From Fructobacillus tropaeoli (GTDB taxonomy: Bacteria > Bacillota > Bacilli > Lactobacillales > Lactobacillaceae): a stretch of 64,000 nucleotides of DNA. The notes below the pieces were generated by a model. It was not told the origin of the DNA. It saw only the letters and a program-made list of their open reading frames with translations, and searched no databases. The stretch spans positions 62,001 to 126,000 of the forward strand of contig NZ_DF968080.1 in NCBI RefSeq assembly GCF_001047135.2, in the 5' to 3' direction. The stretch's first letter is position 1. Every line of letters begins with the position of its first letter. The position numbers were made by a program, and so were the translations under genes. Shown here piece by piece: positions 1-8,479 of the stretch.

Positions 1-242
1 TGACCTGTTCCTAATTGCTGTTCCTGAACAACGAAGTCGGACTTCCCAGCTAAGTGGTCTTGAACCTGCTTAGCCCCAACACCGGTAACCGTTAAAATTT
101 TATTTGGCTTCAATGGCGCCACGGCGGCAACCACCCAATCAACCATTGCCCGACCGGCAACTTGGTGTAAGACCTTTGGTAGGTCTGATTTCATCCGCGA
201 ACCGTTCCCGGCCGCCAAAATGACAACGTTTGTGGCTTGCAT
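1..242 (-). CDS. glmU: GlmU, N-terminal fragment (cut by window edge)
   Basis: Bifunctional UDP-N-acetylglucosamine pyrophosphorylase / glucosamine-1-phosphate N-acetyltransferase, which makes UDP-GlcNAc for peptidoglycan in the cytoplasm. Only about the first 80 residues are present. They begin with the nucleotidyltransferase signature LAAGNGSRMKS followed by DLPKVLHQVAG, where the lysine contacts UTP in the family. The start is the ATG at 242. The rest lies before base 1, so the acetyltransferase half cannot be judged. It follows purR closely (7 nt gap), so the two are probably co-transcribed, as purR and glmU are neighbours in other Firmicutes. Confidence 0.93.
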   Translation of the reverse strand, partial: MQATNVVILAAGNGSRMKSDLPKVLHQVAGRAMVDWVVAAVAPLKPNKILTVTGVGAKQVQDHLAGKSDFVVQEQQLGTG

Positions 243-248
243 CGTTTC

Positions 249-1082
249 TTATTCCTTACCTTGATAAATTTCTTCAAAATAGTTTCCTGGCTGCACATTA
301 ATAGACTGGCCAGAGTCTAAGTTTGTTTCAACGTGCAACAAGGAAGTATAGTCCTCTAACAAACGGACATTTGACCGACCTTCAGCAAAGACAGCAGTCC
401 CAACAACAGTACCACCGAATTCACGAACCAGCGTTTGCATTCCCTGAATGGTTCCGCCAGCCTTCATAAAGTCATCGACAATCAAGACGCGGGCGCCGGC
501 CTTCAAAGACCGCTTTGACAAGGCCATCTTTTCAACGCGCTTTGACGATCCAGTTAAGTAATTAACCGAAATCATTGAACCTTCCGTCACCTTTGCATCA
601 TCACGAACGATCACAAAAGGCACATTTAATTGATCAGCAACTGCTTGGGCCAAGGGAATCCCCTTGGTTGCGGCAGTCATCACGGCATCAATTTCTTCTC
701 CAACGTACTGAGTCGTAATCAACCGTCCGGTTTGGCGTAGGACATTTGGCTGTCCTAACAAATCAGATAAGTAAACATAGCCGCCAGGCAAAACGCGGGA
801 TTCATCGTTCACAATTTGGCAAATGCCATCCACAAAGTCTTTAGCCTCACCAGCCGCCATCAATGGCGTGTAATAAACCCCACCGGCTGCACCTGGATAG
901 GTTTTCACTTCACCCGTACCACGGGCTTTATAGGTCCGACGAATGATTGACAAATCTTCGGAAATTGACGATTTTGCCGCTTCATAGCGATCGGCAAAAA
1001 AGTTTAGTGAAATCAGTTGGCGCGGGTGGTCCAATAGATAGTGCGACATATCGACCAAACGGTCAGCTCGACGTGTTTTCAT
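249..1082 (-). CDS. purR: PurR purine operon repressor
   Basis: Repressor of purine synthesis and salvage genes of the Bacillus/Lactococcus PurR type, 277 residues, not a LacI-type PurR. Residues 1-70 are the winged-helix DNA-binding part (MKTRRADRLVDM, then SSISEDLSIIRRT). Residues 80-277 are a phosphoribosyltransferase fold with the PRPP loop VLIVDDFMKAGGT at 199-211; in this family PRPP is the effector. The start is chosen at 1082 because it matches the family N-terminus. However, a strong AGGAGG lies 33-38 nt upstream, so an in-frame TTG at 1100, adding six residues, is possible. A perfect palindrome carrying a CGAAC box lies in its promoter, suggesting autoregulation. Confidence 0.93.
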   Translation of the reverse strand: MKTRRADRLVDMSHYLLDHPRQLISLNFFADRYEAAKSSISEDLSIIRRTYKARGTGEVKTYPGAAGGVYYTPLMAAGEAKDFVDGICQIVNDESRVLPGGYVYLSDLLGQPNVLRQTGRLITTQYVGEEIDAVMTAATKGIPLAQAVADQLNVPFVIVRDDAKVTEGSMISVNYLTGSSKRVEKMALSKRSLKAGARVLIVDDFMKAGGTIQGMQTLVREFGGTVVGTAVFAEGRSNVRLLEDYTSLLHVETNLDSGQSINVQPGNYFEEIYQGKE

Positions 1083-1145
1083 AGGTATTTTTGTGGGCAA
1101 AAATACTGCCCTTTCCTCCTCAGAATAATAATTTCCATCCCGACT

Positions 1146-1195
1146 ATTATAGCATAAAACCGGAGTTAAAAACGAACATTCGTTTTTAACTCCGG
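1146..1195 (-). promoter_or_regulatory. purR promoter with palindromic PurBox-like operator
   Basis: A perfect palindrome with 17-base arms (1160-1176 and 1179-1195) and a 2-base loop carries the centre AAAAACGAACATT. This fits the PurBox consensus AWWWCCGAACWWT at all but one position. On the minus strand it is followed by T4 and then an extended -10, TGCTATAAT (TATAAT at 1146-1151), for purR. The same hairpin can end the upstream metal-transporter transcript. On the plus strand it is followed by T6 (1198-1203). Confidence 0.75.
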
Positions 1196-1237
1196 CGTTT
1201 TTTAACATTTGTTACAAAAAGGCTGACCTAATGCACT

Positions 1238-2023
1238 TTATTCCTTAGCTAACCATATTGATAGCAGATAAATCAGCACTTCAATGCCAGCAATAAAGGC
1301 AGAGGTTGGCAGATTCGTGACATAAGCCAAAGCCAATCCTGTCCAAGTTCCGAACAAAGCGAAGAAGACCGATAGAGTCATCAAACGGCCAACAGAACCC
1401 TGATAATAGCGGGCAGATGCTGCCGGCAAAGTGACCAAGACAAAGATTAACAAGGAGCCAACTAGTTGTGATGAAATGGCCACGGACAGTGCCATCACCA
1501 CCAAGAAAAGGATTTTCAACCAGGTCTTTTTCCCTCGTGAAAGTAATAGTCCCGCCTCATCAAAAGCCAGTAAGCGTAATGGCTTGTAAAACAAGAAAAT
1601 CACGATGAAGACACCCAGGGCCATCCCCGCCAAGATTAACAAATCAGTATGTGAAATCCCAAGAACGGAACCGAATAAAATGCCGGTTGCTGCCGAATTG
1701 GCAGTGTGCCCCAGCGCCAAGAAAAGAATTCCTAAGGCAATGGCAAAGGCTGATACGGCAGAAGTCACGTTATCCTGGCGAACCTTGGCATTCTCCAATC
1801 CTCCAATTGACAACGCAGCTAAAATGGTAAAAATCACCATCCCCAAAAGTGGTGGCCAGCCAATAAAGAAACCAAAGGCCGCCCCAGCAAAAGCAATTTC
1901 ACTTAAAGAATGGCTCAAGAAGTTATATGAGCGAGCGACCACAAAAGTTCCCACTATTCCAGCAACAATTGAAATCACTGTGCCAGCAATAAAAGCGTTT
2001 TGCATAAAAACTTGATCAAACAT
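1238..2023 (-). CDS. Metal ABC transporter permease (ZnuB/MntB family)
   Basis: Membrane subunit of an ABC-3 family importer for zinc or manganese, 261 residues with about eight hydrophobic segments. The family block LSHSLSEIAFAGAAFGF lies near residue 36 and a polar conserved stretch, SSQLVGSLLIF, near 185. GGAGG lies six bases before the ATG. It overlaps the ATPase gene by 8 bp, so translation is probably coupled. No substrate-binding lipoprotein gene is adjacent, so the metal cannot be assigned. Confidence 0.88.
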   Translation of the reverse strand: MFDQVFMQNAFIAGTVISIVAGIVGTFVVARSYNFLSHSLSEIAFAGAAFGFFIGWPPLLGMVIFTILAALSIGGLENAKVRQDNVTSAVSAFAIALGILFLALGHTANSAATGILFGSVLGISHTDLLILAGMALGVFIVIFLFYKPLRLLAFDEAGLLLSRGKKTWLKILFLVVMALSVAISSQLVGSLLIFVLVTLPAASARYYQGSVGRLMTLSVFFALFGTWTGLALAYVTNLPTSAFIAGIEVLIYLLSIWLAKE

Positions 2024-2738
2024 GGTTTACCTCCTGGCGGTGTTGTGAAGCAGCCGCATCTGGCAAATCAGCTGCTTGACCACCCTGAATCTGGCCATCA
2101 TGTAGCCAAAGGTAACCATCAGCATACTCCTTAACCCAAGAAGTATCATGCGAAATCCACAAAACACCAATTTGCCGACTTTGTTGGAGAGCGCGGACGC
2201 TCTTAACGAGTGCCAAAGCGTGATTAGCATCCAAAGCAGCCGTTGGTTCATCTAGAATCAGCAAATCGGGTTCTTGGACAAGAGCTTGGGCAATATAAGC
2301 CCGTTGCTTCTGCCCACCAGAGGCATCCGATAGCCGTAAATCAGCTAAATCAGCTAAGTCAACTTGCTTCAAGGCCTGGTCGATAGCTGATTTTTCATGG
2401 GTATTCAGCCAGGGACGCAAGCCCGACTTCAACCCTAAAGCAATAAAGGACCGAATCGTCAGCGGGTAATCGTCTCCCAGGTCACGAAACTGTGGTACGT
2501 AGGCCAAGCTCTTACTGTTGACCTCAATCGTCCCCTTCTGTTTCTTGTTTTCATGGCCAGGATGTTTTTGACCAATGACCTCTTGGATTAAGGCCTTAAT
2601 TAAAGTTGTCTTGCCGGTCCCATTTTCACCAACAATGACGGTAAAGCGGTGTTCATCGATTTTAAAGGAAACGTCCTTTAAAATCACGCGATCACCAAAG
2701 GCAGCGGTAAAGTTTTTAACAACAATCTGCGCACTCAT
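2016..2738 (-). CDS. Metal ABC transporter ATP-binding protein
   Basis: Cytoplasmic ATPase that drives the permease encoded just downstream; 240 residues. Walker A GENGTGKTT is at 37-45, the Q-loop PQF at 82-84, the signature SDASGGQ at 137-143, Walker B LLILDEP at 159-165 with a D-loop after it, and the H-loop ISHD near 200. The start at 2738 is preferred over the ATG 18 bases upstream because GAGGAG lies eight bases before it. The gene has its own short gap after the veg terminator, so the two-gene operon is transcribed independently. Confidence 0.92.
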   Translation of the reverse strand: MSAQIVVKNFTAAFGDRVILKDVSFKIDEHRFTVIVGENGTGKTTLIKALIQEVIGQKHPGHENKKQKGTIEVNSKSLAYVPQFRDLGDDYPLTIRSFIALGLKSGLRPWLNTHEKSAIDQALKQVDLADLADLRLSDASGGQKQRAYIAQALVQEPDLLILDEPTAALDANHALALVKSVRALQQSRQIGVLWISHDTSWVKEYADGYLWLHDGQIQGGQAADLPDAAASQHRQEVNHV

Positions 2739-2775
2739 GGCATTCTCCTCTTTCATTTTAAAACCAGGCCAACAA

Positions 2776-2797
2776 AAAAAGCCCGTCAGGGCTTTTT
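2776..2797 (-). terminator. Intrinsic terminator after veg
   Basis: GCCC-TGAC-GGGC stem with flanking A and T runs (T7 on the minus strand), placed directly after the veg stop codon. Confidence 0.9.
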
Positions 2798-2807
2798 ATG
2801 TATTTCC

Positions 2808-3038
2808 TTAATCGGCAAACGTGATGTCCACGTTATTCGTTAAGACGTCTGTGTAACTGTATGAAGCACGCTCAAAATCAGCTTCTTCATCCAGTTCAAC
2901 CACAAACAGTGATGGGAAAGTAGAACGCAAGATTCCGGAACGCTCCGTAAACTTCTTACGACCTGCCTGAGAAACTACAGTGACTGTTTCGCCTATGTGC
3001 GCGTCCAAGCGCGACTTAATATCTTCCAAAGTTGACAT
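2808..3038 (-). CDS. veg: Veg family protein
   Basis: Small cytoplasmic protein of 76 residues. It matches the Veg family by its start (MSTLEDIKSRLDAHIGETV), the basic patch AGRKKFTERSG, and its position directly after ksgA, where veg lies in Bacillus. In B. subtilis Veg stimulates biofilm formation by acting against the SinR repressor; whether it does anything similar in a lactic acid bacterium is unknown. It is transcribed from its own strong promoter and followed by a terminator, so it is likely abundant. Confidence 0.9.
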   Translation of the reverse strand: MSTLEDIKSRLDAHIGETVTVVSQAGRKKFTERSGILRSTFPSLFVVELDEEADFERASYSYTDVLTNNVDITFAD

Positions 3039-3069
3039 TTTCGACCGCCTTTCTCATTAAACAAGAACT

Positions 3070-3098
3070 ATTATAACACATTAGTAACAAAAGTTCAA
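3070..3098 (-). promoter_or_regulatory. veg promoter
   Basis: TTGAAC (3093-3098), a 17-base spacer and TATAAT (3070-3075) with an upstream TG, on the minus strand. This is a near-consensus sigma-A promoter, in line with the strong veg promoter of Bacillus. Confidence 0.85.
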
Positions 3099-3132
3099 TA
3101 TTAGCAAAAAATGCAGTTTTCAGCGTTAACAG

Positions 3133-4023
3133 TTAACTTGCGTAGAATCCCTGTTCCATCAAGGCTAAATACAAGTCCGTTAATTGATTGAGGGTTAGTT
3201 TTTCAGCTCGAACCCCCGGTTGAATATTCGATTGGTCTAGAGCTTTTGTTAACCGCTCCTTGGTTTCTTCCTCTTTGCCGAAACGTTGCAAGAGGTTATT
3301 CCAAAGCGACTTCCGTCGATGGGCAAAGGTTGCCTTAACCAGTGAGAACAGCTGATCAGGGTGATCAACCGGTTGGTCAGGTTCTCTTGGTGTGAGAGAA
3401 ACAACGGCCGAATCCACATTTGGTGCTGGGTTAAAGGCAGTCCGTGGCACTTTCAACGCAGTTTGAACATTAGCGTAGTAAGACAGGGTAATCGACAAAA
3501 CACCATATTCCTTCGTCCCTGGTTCAGCCGTTAAGCGGTCAGCAACTTCCTTTTGCATCATCACCACTAATTGAGACCAGTTAATCTGTGCCTGCAATAA
3601 GCCTAAAAGAATTGGTGTCGTGATGTAATATGGCAAATTAGCGACCACCTTGACTGACCGGTCAGCTCCAAAATGTTCAGCTAACGTTTTCTTTAGATTA
3701 ACCTCTAAGACATCATCGTTTTGAACCGTGACATTATCATACGGCGCCAAGGTTTCACTTAAGACCTTGACCATATCCCGGTCAATTTCAAAGGCTAAGA
3801 CTTCACCGGCAGCCAGGGCCAGGTATTCGGTTAAGCCACCAATCCCGGGGCCAATCTCGACCACGGCGTCCTCTTTACCCAACTCTGCCGCATCCACAAT
3901 CCCAGTCAGAATGTTTTGATCAGTCAGAAAATTTTGACCAAACTTTTTTTTGGCCCGCAGGCCATACTGATTTAAAATTGCTTGAGTCCGCATTGGATTA
4001 GCAATTTTAATTGACTTTTCCAT
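3133..4023 (-). CDS. rsmA: 16S rRNA dimethyladenosine transferase
   Basis: KsgA/RsmA dimethylates two adjacent adenosines near the 3' end of 16S rRNA late in 30S assembly, using SAM. It has 296 residues, normal for the family. The N-terminal KKFGQNFLTD (27-36) is the family signature, the SAM loop EIGPGIGGLTE is at 56-66, and the catalytic motif NLPYY is at 129-133. The C-terminal helical domain contains FAHRRKSLWNN. Its start overlaps the end of the RNase M5 gene by 17 bp, so it is co-translated in the tatD-rnmV-rsmA cluster. Confidence 0.97.
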   Translation of the reverse strand: MEKSIKIANPMRTQAILNQYGLRAKKKFGQNFLTDQNILTGIVDAAELGKEDAVVEIGPGIGGLTEYLALAAGEVLAFEIDRDMVKVLSETLAPYDNVTVQNDDVLEVNLKKTLAEHFGADRSVKVVANLPYYITTPILLGLLQAQINWSQLVVMMQKEVADRLTAEPGTKEYGVLSITLSYYANVQTALKVPRTAFNPAPNVDSAVVSLTPREPDQPVDHPDQLFSLVKATFAHRRKSLWNNLLQRFGKEEETKERLTKALDQSNIQPGVRAEKLTLNQLTDLYLALMEQGFYAS

Positions 4024-4591
4024 TAATGTTTCCTTTCAAGGCCGCCATAACCTGCTCTTGCATGATGCCATAGGCTAAAAGACGGTGATACAGTTGTTTC
4101 CCATTGGCATAACCAATTTGTAGGCTTTGACCGAGCAAAATCCGTTTCTCCTTGGCGGTTGGTCCACCAATTAAGCCCAAATCCACCAAAAATTCCCGAT
4201 CAATGTCTGAATCCGGTCGCGATTGACCAACTTGCTGATCAGCTTCAACGAGGCAAGCGGCCAATACATCTAATGGCGCGTGCTCCACCCCCAAGGATTT
4301 GTGCGGATTGTCCTTTTGCGCCCGGCCTTGGTCCTGGCTAATTGTTGCCTGGGCAACTGCTGGGACTGCTTCTGTAATTAAACGCCGGAGCCGGTTCCCG
4401 TTAAAATCAGGGTCCGTTAAAACGATGGCCCCCCGCTTCGCGGCTGCCTTTTGAATACGCAGAATGACTTCTTCACCCAGAGCTGAGCCCCTGGTTTCAA
4501 TCGTGTCACAGTCAACCGCTTGGCTCAGGCGTTTTGTGTCCGACCAGCCTTCCACCACGACCATCGCCTTAATTTTTGGTCGGTCACTCAT
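4007..4591 (-). CDS. rnmV: Ribonuclease M5
   Basis: Toprim-fold endonuclease that matures 5S rRNA in Firmicutes, 194 residues. The toprim glutamate lies in VVVEGWSD (E14) and the acidic pair in LTDPDFNGNRLRR (60-62), both expected for metal binding. The C-terminal half is the family 5S-recognition region. It sits between tatD and rsmA with overlaps at both ends (8 bp with tatD), the classical gene order. Confidence 0.95.
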   Translation of the reverse strand: MSDRPKIKAMVVVEGWSDTKRLSQAVDCDTIETRGSALGEEVILRIQKAAAKRGAIVLTDPDFNGNRLRRLITEAVPAVAQATISQDQGRAQKDNPHKSLGVEHAPLDVLAACLVEADQQVGQSRPDSDIDREFLVDLGLIGGPTAKEKRILLGQSLQIGYANGKQLYHRLLAYGIMQEQVMAALKGNINGKVN

Positions 4592-5378
4592 GGTTCAAAA
4601 AAGCCCGTTCAGCGTTTTGCTTGGTTTGTGTTGCGAGGTCATCAGCTGACATTGAGAGCGTCTTGGCCAAATCATCGATGACGAACTTGGTCCAACCGGG
4701 TTCGTTGCGCTTACCACGGTTTGGACTGGGTGCCAAGTATGGGGCATCCGTTTCCACCAAAATTTGGTCCAATGGCACAACCTTGGCTGCTTCGCGAACT
4801 TCTTCCGCTTTTTTGAAGGTCACGACGCCAGAGAAGGAAATATAATAGCCTAAGTCAGCGAAGGCCTTGGCTTGTTCTGGAGTGCCAGAAAAGGAATGAA
4901 TCACCGCCTTGGTGACATTCTGTTCCTTCAAAACCCGGTAAACATCATCAAAGGCTTCGCGGTTATGAATCACAACCGGTAAATCCTTTTCCTTGGCCAA
5001 ACTGATTTGCGCCAAAAAGGCCTGCATTTGAACATTCTTATCGGTGTCATAGTGATAATCCAAACCAGTTTCACCAACGGCAACCACCTTATCTTGGTCC
5101 AATTGCTTGGTCAGCGTTGTCAGAGCCGCTTCATCAAAATCAGGTGTATCTTCAGGCTGGTAGCCTAAGATGGCGTAAACCCCGTCATTTTCTTGGGCAA
5201 TTTCTAAGGCTCGCTGGTTGCCAACGGCATTATAGCCGACAATATTCATTTCAACTACTTGAAATTCATGTGCTCTTGCTAAATATGCCGGCACGTCAAA
5301 GTAAAGTTCATCGTCATTCAAATGCGTATGACTGTCGTATGATGGTGCTGGTTGTTCATTTGGATGGTAAATCGCCAT
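4584..5378 (-). CDS. tatD: TatD family hydrolase
   Basis: Metal-dependent nuclease-type hydrolase with an amidohydrolase barrel, 264 residues. The first metal motif HTH is at 17-19 (YDSHTHLND), followed by GETGLDYHY, VIHNREA, IHSFSGTPEQA and the late ETDAPYLAP aspartate. TatD proteins are credited with 3'-5' DNase activity, but their cellular role is not settled. An ATG further upstream (5453) is rejected because AAGGAGG lies six bases before 5378 and the extension has no family counterpart. It is the first gene of the tatD-rnmV-rsmA cluster. Confidence 0.94.
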   Translation of the reverse strand: MAIYHPNEQPAPSYDSHTHLNDDELYFDVPAYLARAHEFQVVEMNIVGYNAVGNQRALEIAQENDGVYAILGYQPEDTPDFDEAALTTLTKQLDQDKVVAVGETGLDYHYDTDKNVQMQAFLAQISLAKEKDLPVVIHNREAFDDVYRVLKEQNVTKAVIHSFSGTPEQAKAFADLGYYISFSGVVTFKKAEEVREAAKVVPLDQILVETDAPYLAPSPNRGKRNEPGWTKFVIDDLAKTLSMSADDLATQTKQNAERAFLNHE

Positions 5379-5508
5379 GATGGCCTCCTTTTTTACTTCC
5401 TCTATTCTAGCACAGGACGGCATTTTCTTTTGAACTCGTGAGAAAATAGACAAACATTATTGCAAAAAAACGATGCCCGCGTGTCCATCATAACGGTGTA
5501 CCTGTTGA

Positions 5509-5566
5509 TAAAAAAAGACTACTCAGCAACTTATCCCCCAAAGGTGGGTTTTTAAGCTGAGCAGTC
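5509..5566 (-). terminator. Intrinsic terminator after nusB
   Basis: An 11-bp outer stem (GACTGCTCAGC with its partner, one G-U pair) encloses a second small hairpin (CCCACC/GGGGG) and is followed by T7 on the minus strand. The branched form is unusual for a simple terminator. Confidence 0.85.
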
Positions 5567-5572
5567 CTCTCT

Positions 5573-5986
5573 TTATTGAGCATCGACTGGTGCGTAGTTC
5601 TTCAAGACACCGTTAACAAATTGCGCATCTTGTTGACTAGCAAATTCTTTGGCAAGTTCTACCGCTTCATCCACTACAACCTTGTAGGGTGCGGGTTCTG
5701 GCATCTGCAATTCATAAACTGCAATGCGCAAAATTACGAGGTTAACCCGTGCAATTCGGTCAACCTTCCAGCCTAAGGCCAAGTGCTTTGCGATATCAGC
5801 ATCCAATTGCGCTTTTCTTGCTAAAACACCGTTAACCAGTTGGGGCAAAAAGGCATGGTAGTCTTGATCACCGACAACTAGGTCATAGACCAAATCCATT
5901 TCAGCTTCATCTGGCGTCTTGTTGGCGCAAGCAAAGAGAATCTGGACGGCCGCTTGCCGTTCTTCATGTCGTGATAATTGAGTCAT
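5573..5986 (-). CDS. nusB: Transcription antitermination factor NusB
   Basis: All-helical RNA-binding factor that, with S10, assembles on boxA of rRNA leaders to prevent termination. 137 residues, normal length. Recognisable are the N-terminal basic HEERQAAVQILFA, the central ALGWKVDRIARVNLVILRIAVYE and the C-terminal KVVVDEAVELAKEFA. It begins on the last base of the Asp23 gene, so the pair is translationally coupled, as with yqhY-nusB in Bacillus. Confidence 0.96.
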   Translation of the reverse strand: MTQLSRHEERQAAVQILFACANKTPDEAEMDLVYDLVVGDQDYHAFLPQLVNGVLARKAQLDADIAKHLALGWKVDRIARVNLVILRIAVYELQMPEPAPYKVVVDEAVELAKEFASQQDAQFVNGVLKNYAPVDAQ

Positions 5987-6435
5987 TAGCTGGGCTCCTT
6001 TGCCAGGTCATGATCAAACAAATGGTCAGGGTCCAGGGTATCGTTTGTATCATCAGGGACCAAACCGGCAATGTTGACGTTCACTTCCGTAACCGTCAAA
6101 CCAGTCAAATCAGCCAAGTTTTTCTTGATTGATTGTTGGATAGCAAAAGCCACCTTTGGTACGACAACACCGTAATGCAAAACAACAGAGACGTCAAAAT
6201 TCAGACCATCTTCGTCGTTTTCCAATAAAACACCCTTCGTTTTGGCGATATTGGTCAAAGATTTTGGAAAATGATCGTAAACATTTGTTTGCATGGCTGC
6301 TACACCATCAACCTCGAGGGTTGCTGCCTGGGCAATCAATTCCAAGGCATGCCGGGCAACCATTGTTTGCCCGTCTTCCATTTTTTCAGCGGACAGTAAA
6401 AAGTTCTTATTCGCTAAGCTGGCTTGCTTGACCAT
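5986..6435 (-). CDS. Asp23/Gls24 family envelope stress protein (YqhY-like)
   Basis: Member of the Asp23/Gls24 (DUF322) family, 149 residues from the ATG at 6435, which has GGAGG five bases upstream. The domain runs from about residue 20 (VARHALELIAQAATLEVDGVAAMQ) to 130 (NINVAGLVP type strand VNVNIAGLVPDD), with an acidic tail. In Bacillus the orthologue YqhY sits next to acetyl-CoA carboxylase genes and nusB and affects lipid synthesis; here only the nusB link is visible. Exact function unknown. Confidence 0.87.
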   Translation of the reverse strand: MVKQASLANKNFLLSAEKMEDGQTMVARHALELIAQAATLEVDGVAAMQTNVYDHFPKSLTNIAKTKGVLLENDEDGLNFDVSVVLHYGVVVPKVAFAIQQSIKKNLADLTGLTVTEVNVNIAGLVPDDTNDTLDPDHLFDHDLAKEPS

Positions 6436-6475
6436 TGTTTCCTCCAATCAACCGATAAAATCGGTACCAATAAAT

Positions 6476-6505
6476 ACAAAAGACTGCTTCATCAAGAAAG
6501 CAGCC
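6476..6505 (-). terminator. Intrinsic terminator after efp
   Basis: GGCTGCTT / GAAGCAGTC stem (8 bp, one G-U pair) followed by TTTTG on the minus strand, 10 nt after the efp stop. Confidence 0.7.
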
Positions 6506-6514
6506 TAAGCAACC

Positions 6515-7075
6515 TTAGGCCCGACCCTTGTAGGACCCATCTTCAGTATTAACAATGATGGTTTCACCTTCGTTAACAAAATCTGGCACTGTAATTGTAG
6601 CACCAGTTTCAACAGTAGCAGGCTTACCTGAACCAGTAGCCGTTGCCCCCTTGATACCAGGTTGCGTCTCCGTTACCTTCAAAGTAACAGTTGATGGCAA
6701 TTCTGCTCCCAAGACTTCTGAACCATACATCGTAATCTTAACTTCCATTCCTTCAAGCATGAACTTCAAGGCTTCTTGCAAGTTATCATCTGAGATGTTG
6801 ATTTGTTCGTAAGTTTCAGTGTCCATGAAGACACGACCATCGTTTTCGGCGTACAAGTATGACATTGGGCGCGTTGTAATTTCGGCCTGTTCAAACTTAT
6901 CACCAGGACGGAAGGTTACTTCGTTAACCGCACCCGTCCGCAAGTTCTTCAACTTAGAGCGCACAAAGGCAGCTCCCTTTCCAGGCTTCACGTGTTGGAA
7001 TTCCAATACACGCCAGATTGAGTTTGAGTATTCAATCGTCAAACCTGTCTTCAAATCATTCATGCCAATTGCCAT
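6515..7075 (-). CDS. efp: Translation elongation factor P
   Basis: Three-domain tRNA-mimic protein that relieves ribosome stalling at polyproline. 186 residues. The domain I loop VKPGKGAAF holds the modifiable lysine (K33), which is modified in various ways in other bacteria; no modifying enzyme is in this window. Domain III ends with [27 protein letters not shown], the family C-terminus. It is monocistronic with an extended -10 promoter just upstream (minus-strand TGTTATAAT near 7110). Confidence 0.97.
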   Translation of the reverse strand: MAIGMNDLKTGLTIEYSNSIWRVLEFQHVKPGKGAAFVRSKLKNLRTGAVNEVTFRPGDKFEQAEITTRPMSYLYAENDGRVFMDTETYEQINISDDNLQEALKFMLEGMEVKITMYGSEVLGAELPSTVTLKVTETQPGIKGATATGSGKPATVETGATITVPDFVNEGETIIVNTEDGSYKGRA

Positions 7076-7250
7076 GAGTCTATCCCTCGTTCGTTAAGTA
7101 ATTGTATTTTATTATAACAAATTTTTGGTCAATACGCACTCTTCTTTCACAAAAGCCAAGGCTTGATCTTAGGATTGAACTGATTTATCAATTGATTTCC
7201 TTTAATATTTCCCCAACAAACGCGCACCACACTACTCAACTCAGGCTTTC

Positions 7251-8135
7251 TTACTTCAAAAAATCTGGGTTTTGATATGCTGGCTTGGGGTACTCATAGA
7301 AGCCCTTCTGCGTGGCCAAGCCCATTTCATTTTGGTCAATTCGTTCCTTTAATAAAGCAGCAATTTTTTCTTCAATTGGGTTATCTTTTGCCTGCGCCAA
7401 AGCCAAATTGTACGGTGTGTTTAATCCAATAACATCCAAAATGGCAAAAGGTCCCATTGGCGCACCCGTCGCAATCATCCATGCCTTATCAATGGTTTGT
7501 GGGTCAGCAACCTCATCAGCCCACAACTTTTGGCCGGCTTCCAAAAACGGTACCAACAAAGAATTCAACAAATAGCCGTGTTGTTCCTTGTTCAAACGGA
7601 ATGGCACCATACGGATATCCTTGGCAAACTGGACAAGGTCGTCCATATATTGAGCATTTGTACCAGCATGGCCCATAATTTCCGCTGTGTTGTTAGCCCA
7701 AATTTGGTTAGCAAAGTGAATAGCTAGCAGGCGCTCGGGTTGACTCACATAGTCAACAAATTGAGAAGGAATAAAGGTTGACGAGTTTGTGGCAAAAATT
7801 GTTTTTGCCGGTGCAACTGAAGAGAGTGTCCGATAAAAGCTTTCCTTAGCGGCCAAACTTTCCGGAATTGCTTCAATGACCAAATCAGCATCCTTCACCG
7901 CTTTTTCCAAATCAGCCGTAAAACGAATCTTTTCAATAACCGAATCAGCTTTTTGACCATCATCGTAAAAATCATTGTAAATGGCCACGTAGGGCTGCAA
8001 GCGTTCCTTGGCCCGCTTTAGTGAATCTTCTGATCGGCCGTAAACCGTCACATTAAAATCTGTAAAAGCACTTTGAAAGGCAATTTGTGAGCCGAGCACG
8101 CCGCCTCCGGCAACTACTACGTTTTTGATTGTCAT
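7251..8135 (-). CDS. 3-hydroxyacyl-CoA dehydrogenase family protein
   Basis: NAD-dependent dehydrogenase of the 3-hydroxybutyryl-CoA dehydrogenase type, 294 residues. The Rossmann motif GGGVLGSQIA is at 10-19, ATNSST and the catalytic-type HFANQIW (His) follow in mid-protein, and the helical dimerisation half contains GPFAILDVIGL and GFYEYPKP. No thiolase, crotonase or acyl-CoA dehydrogenase gene is near, so beta-oxidation or butyrate formation is not supported and the real substrate is open. Start: GGAG nine bases before the ATG. It has its own -10 (minus-strand TATAAT at 8185-8190). Confidence 0.85.
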   Translation of the reverse strand: MTIKNVVVAGGGVLGSQIAFQSAFTDFNVTVYGRSEDSLKRAKERLQPYVAIYNDFYDDGQKADSVIEKIRFTADLEKAVKDADLVIEAIPESLAAKESFYRTLSSVAPAKTIFATNSSTFIPSQFVDYVSQPERLLAIHFANQIWANNTAEIMGHAGTNAQYMDDLVQFAKDIRMVPFRLNKEQHGYLLNSLLVPFLEAGQKLWADEVADPQTIDKAWMIATGAPMGPFAILDVIGLNTPYNLALAQAKDNPIEEKIAALLKERIDQNEMGLATQKGFYEYPKPAYQNPDFLK

Positions 8136-8479
8136 GGTTATTCTCCAGGTCTATATTTGTGATTTTTTTATTATTATGGCAATTATTATAACAATTACTC
8201 TGCTCAATGTGAATGTTTTTACAAAACGTTTCAGTAACTTTTATATCGAATATATCGGCATTTTATCGTTTATTCCTGATTTTATAACTAGGCTATTTCG
8301 GCTCTAATTTAAATAGCGAAAACAATAACTTTATTGTAAATTCAGATTGGCCTATTTACTAGTAGTCCTTATCAGCAACTAGCCGATAGAAAAGCCCCCA
8401 ATCCCCTGCCAGCTGTGGTAAAATAGAAGTTAAGGTTTTCGTTCGTGATCAATTAAAAATTAAACTTGGAGGAACAAAC
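8136..8479. other. Divergent intergenic region
   Basis: No gene in this 344-bp AT-rich stretch. It holds a minus promoter -10 (TATAAT, 8185-8190) for the dehydrogenase and a plus extended -10 (TGGTAAAAT, 8416-8424) for rpoY-rnjA. One copy of the AAATCAG word lies at 8276-8282. I see no operator or riboswitch fold. Confidence 0.6.
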
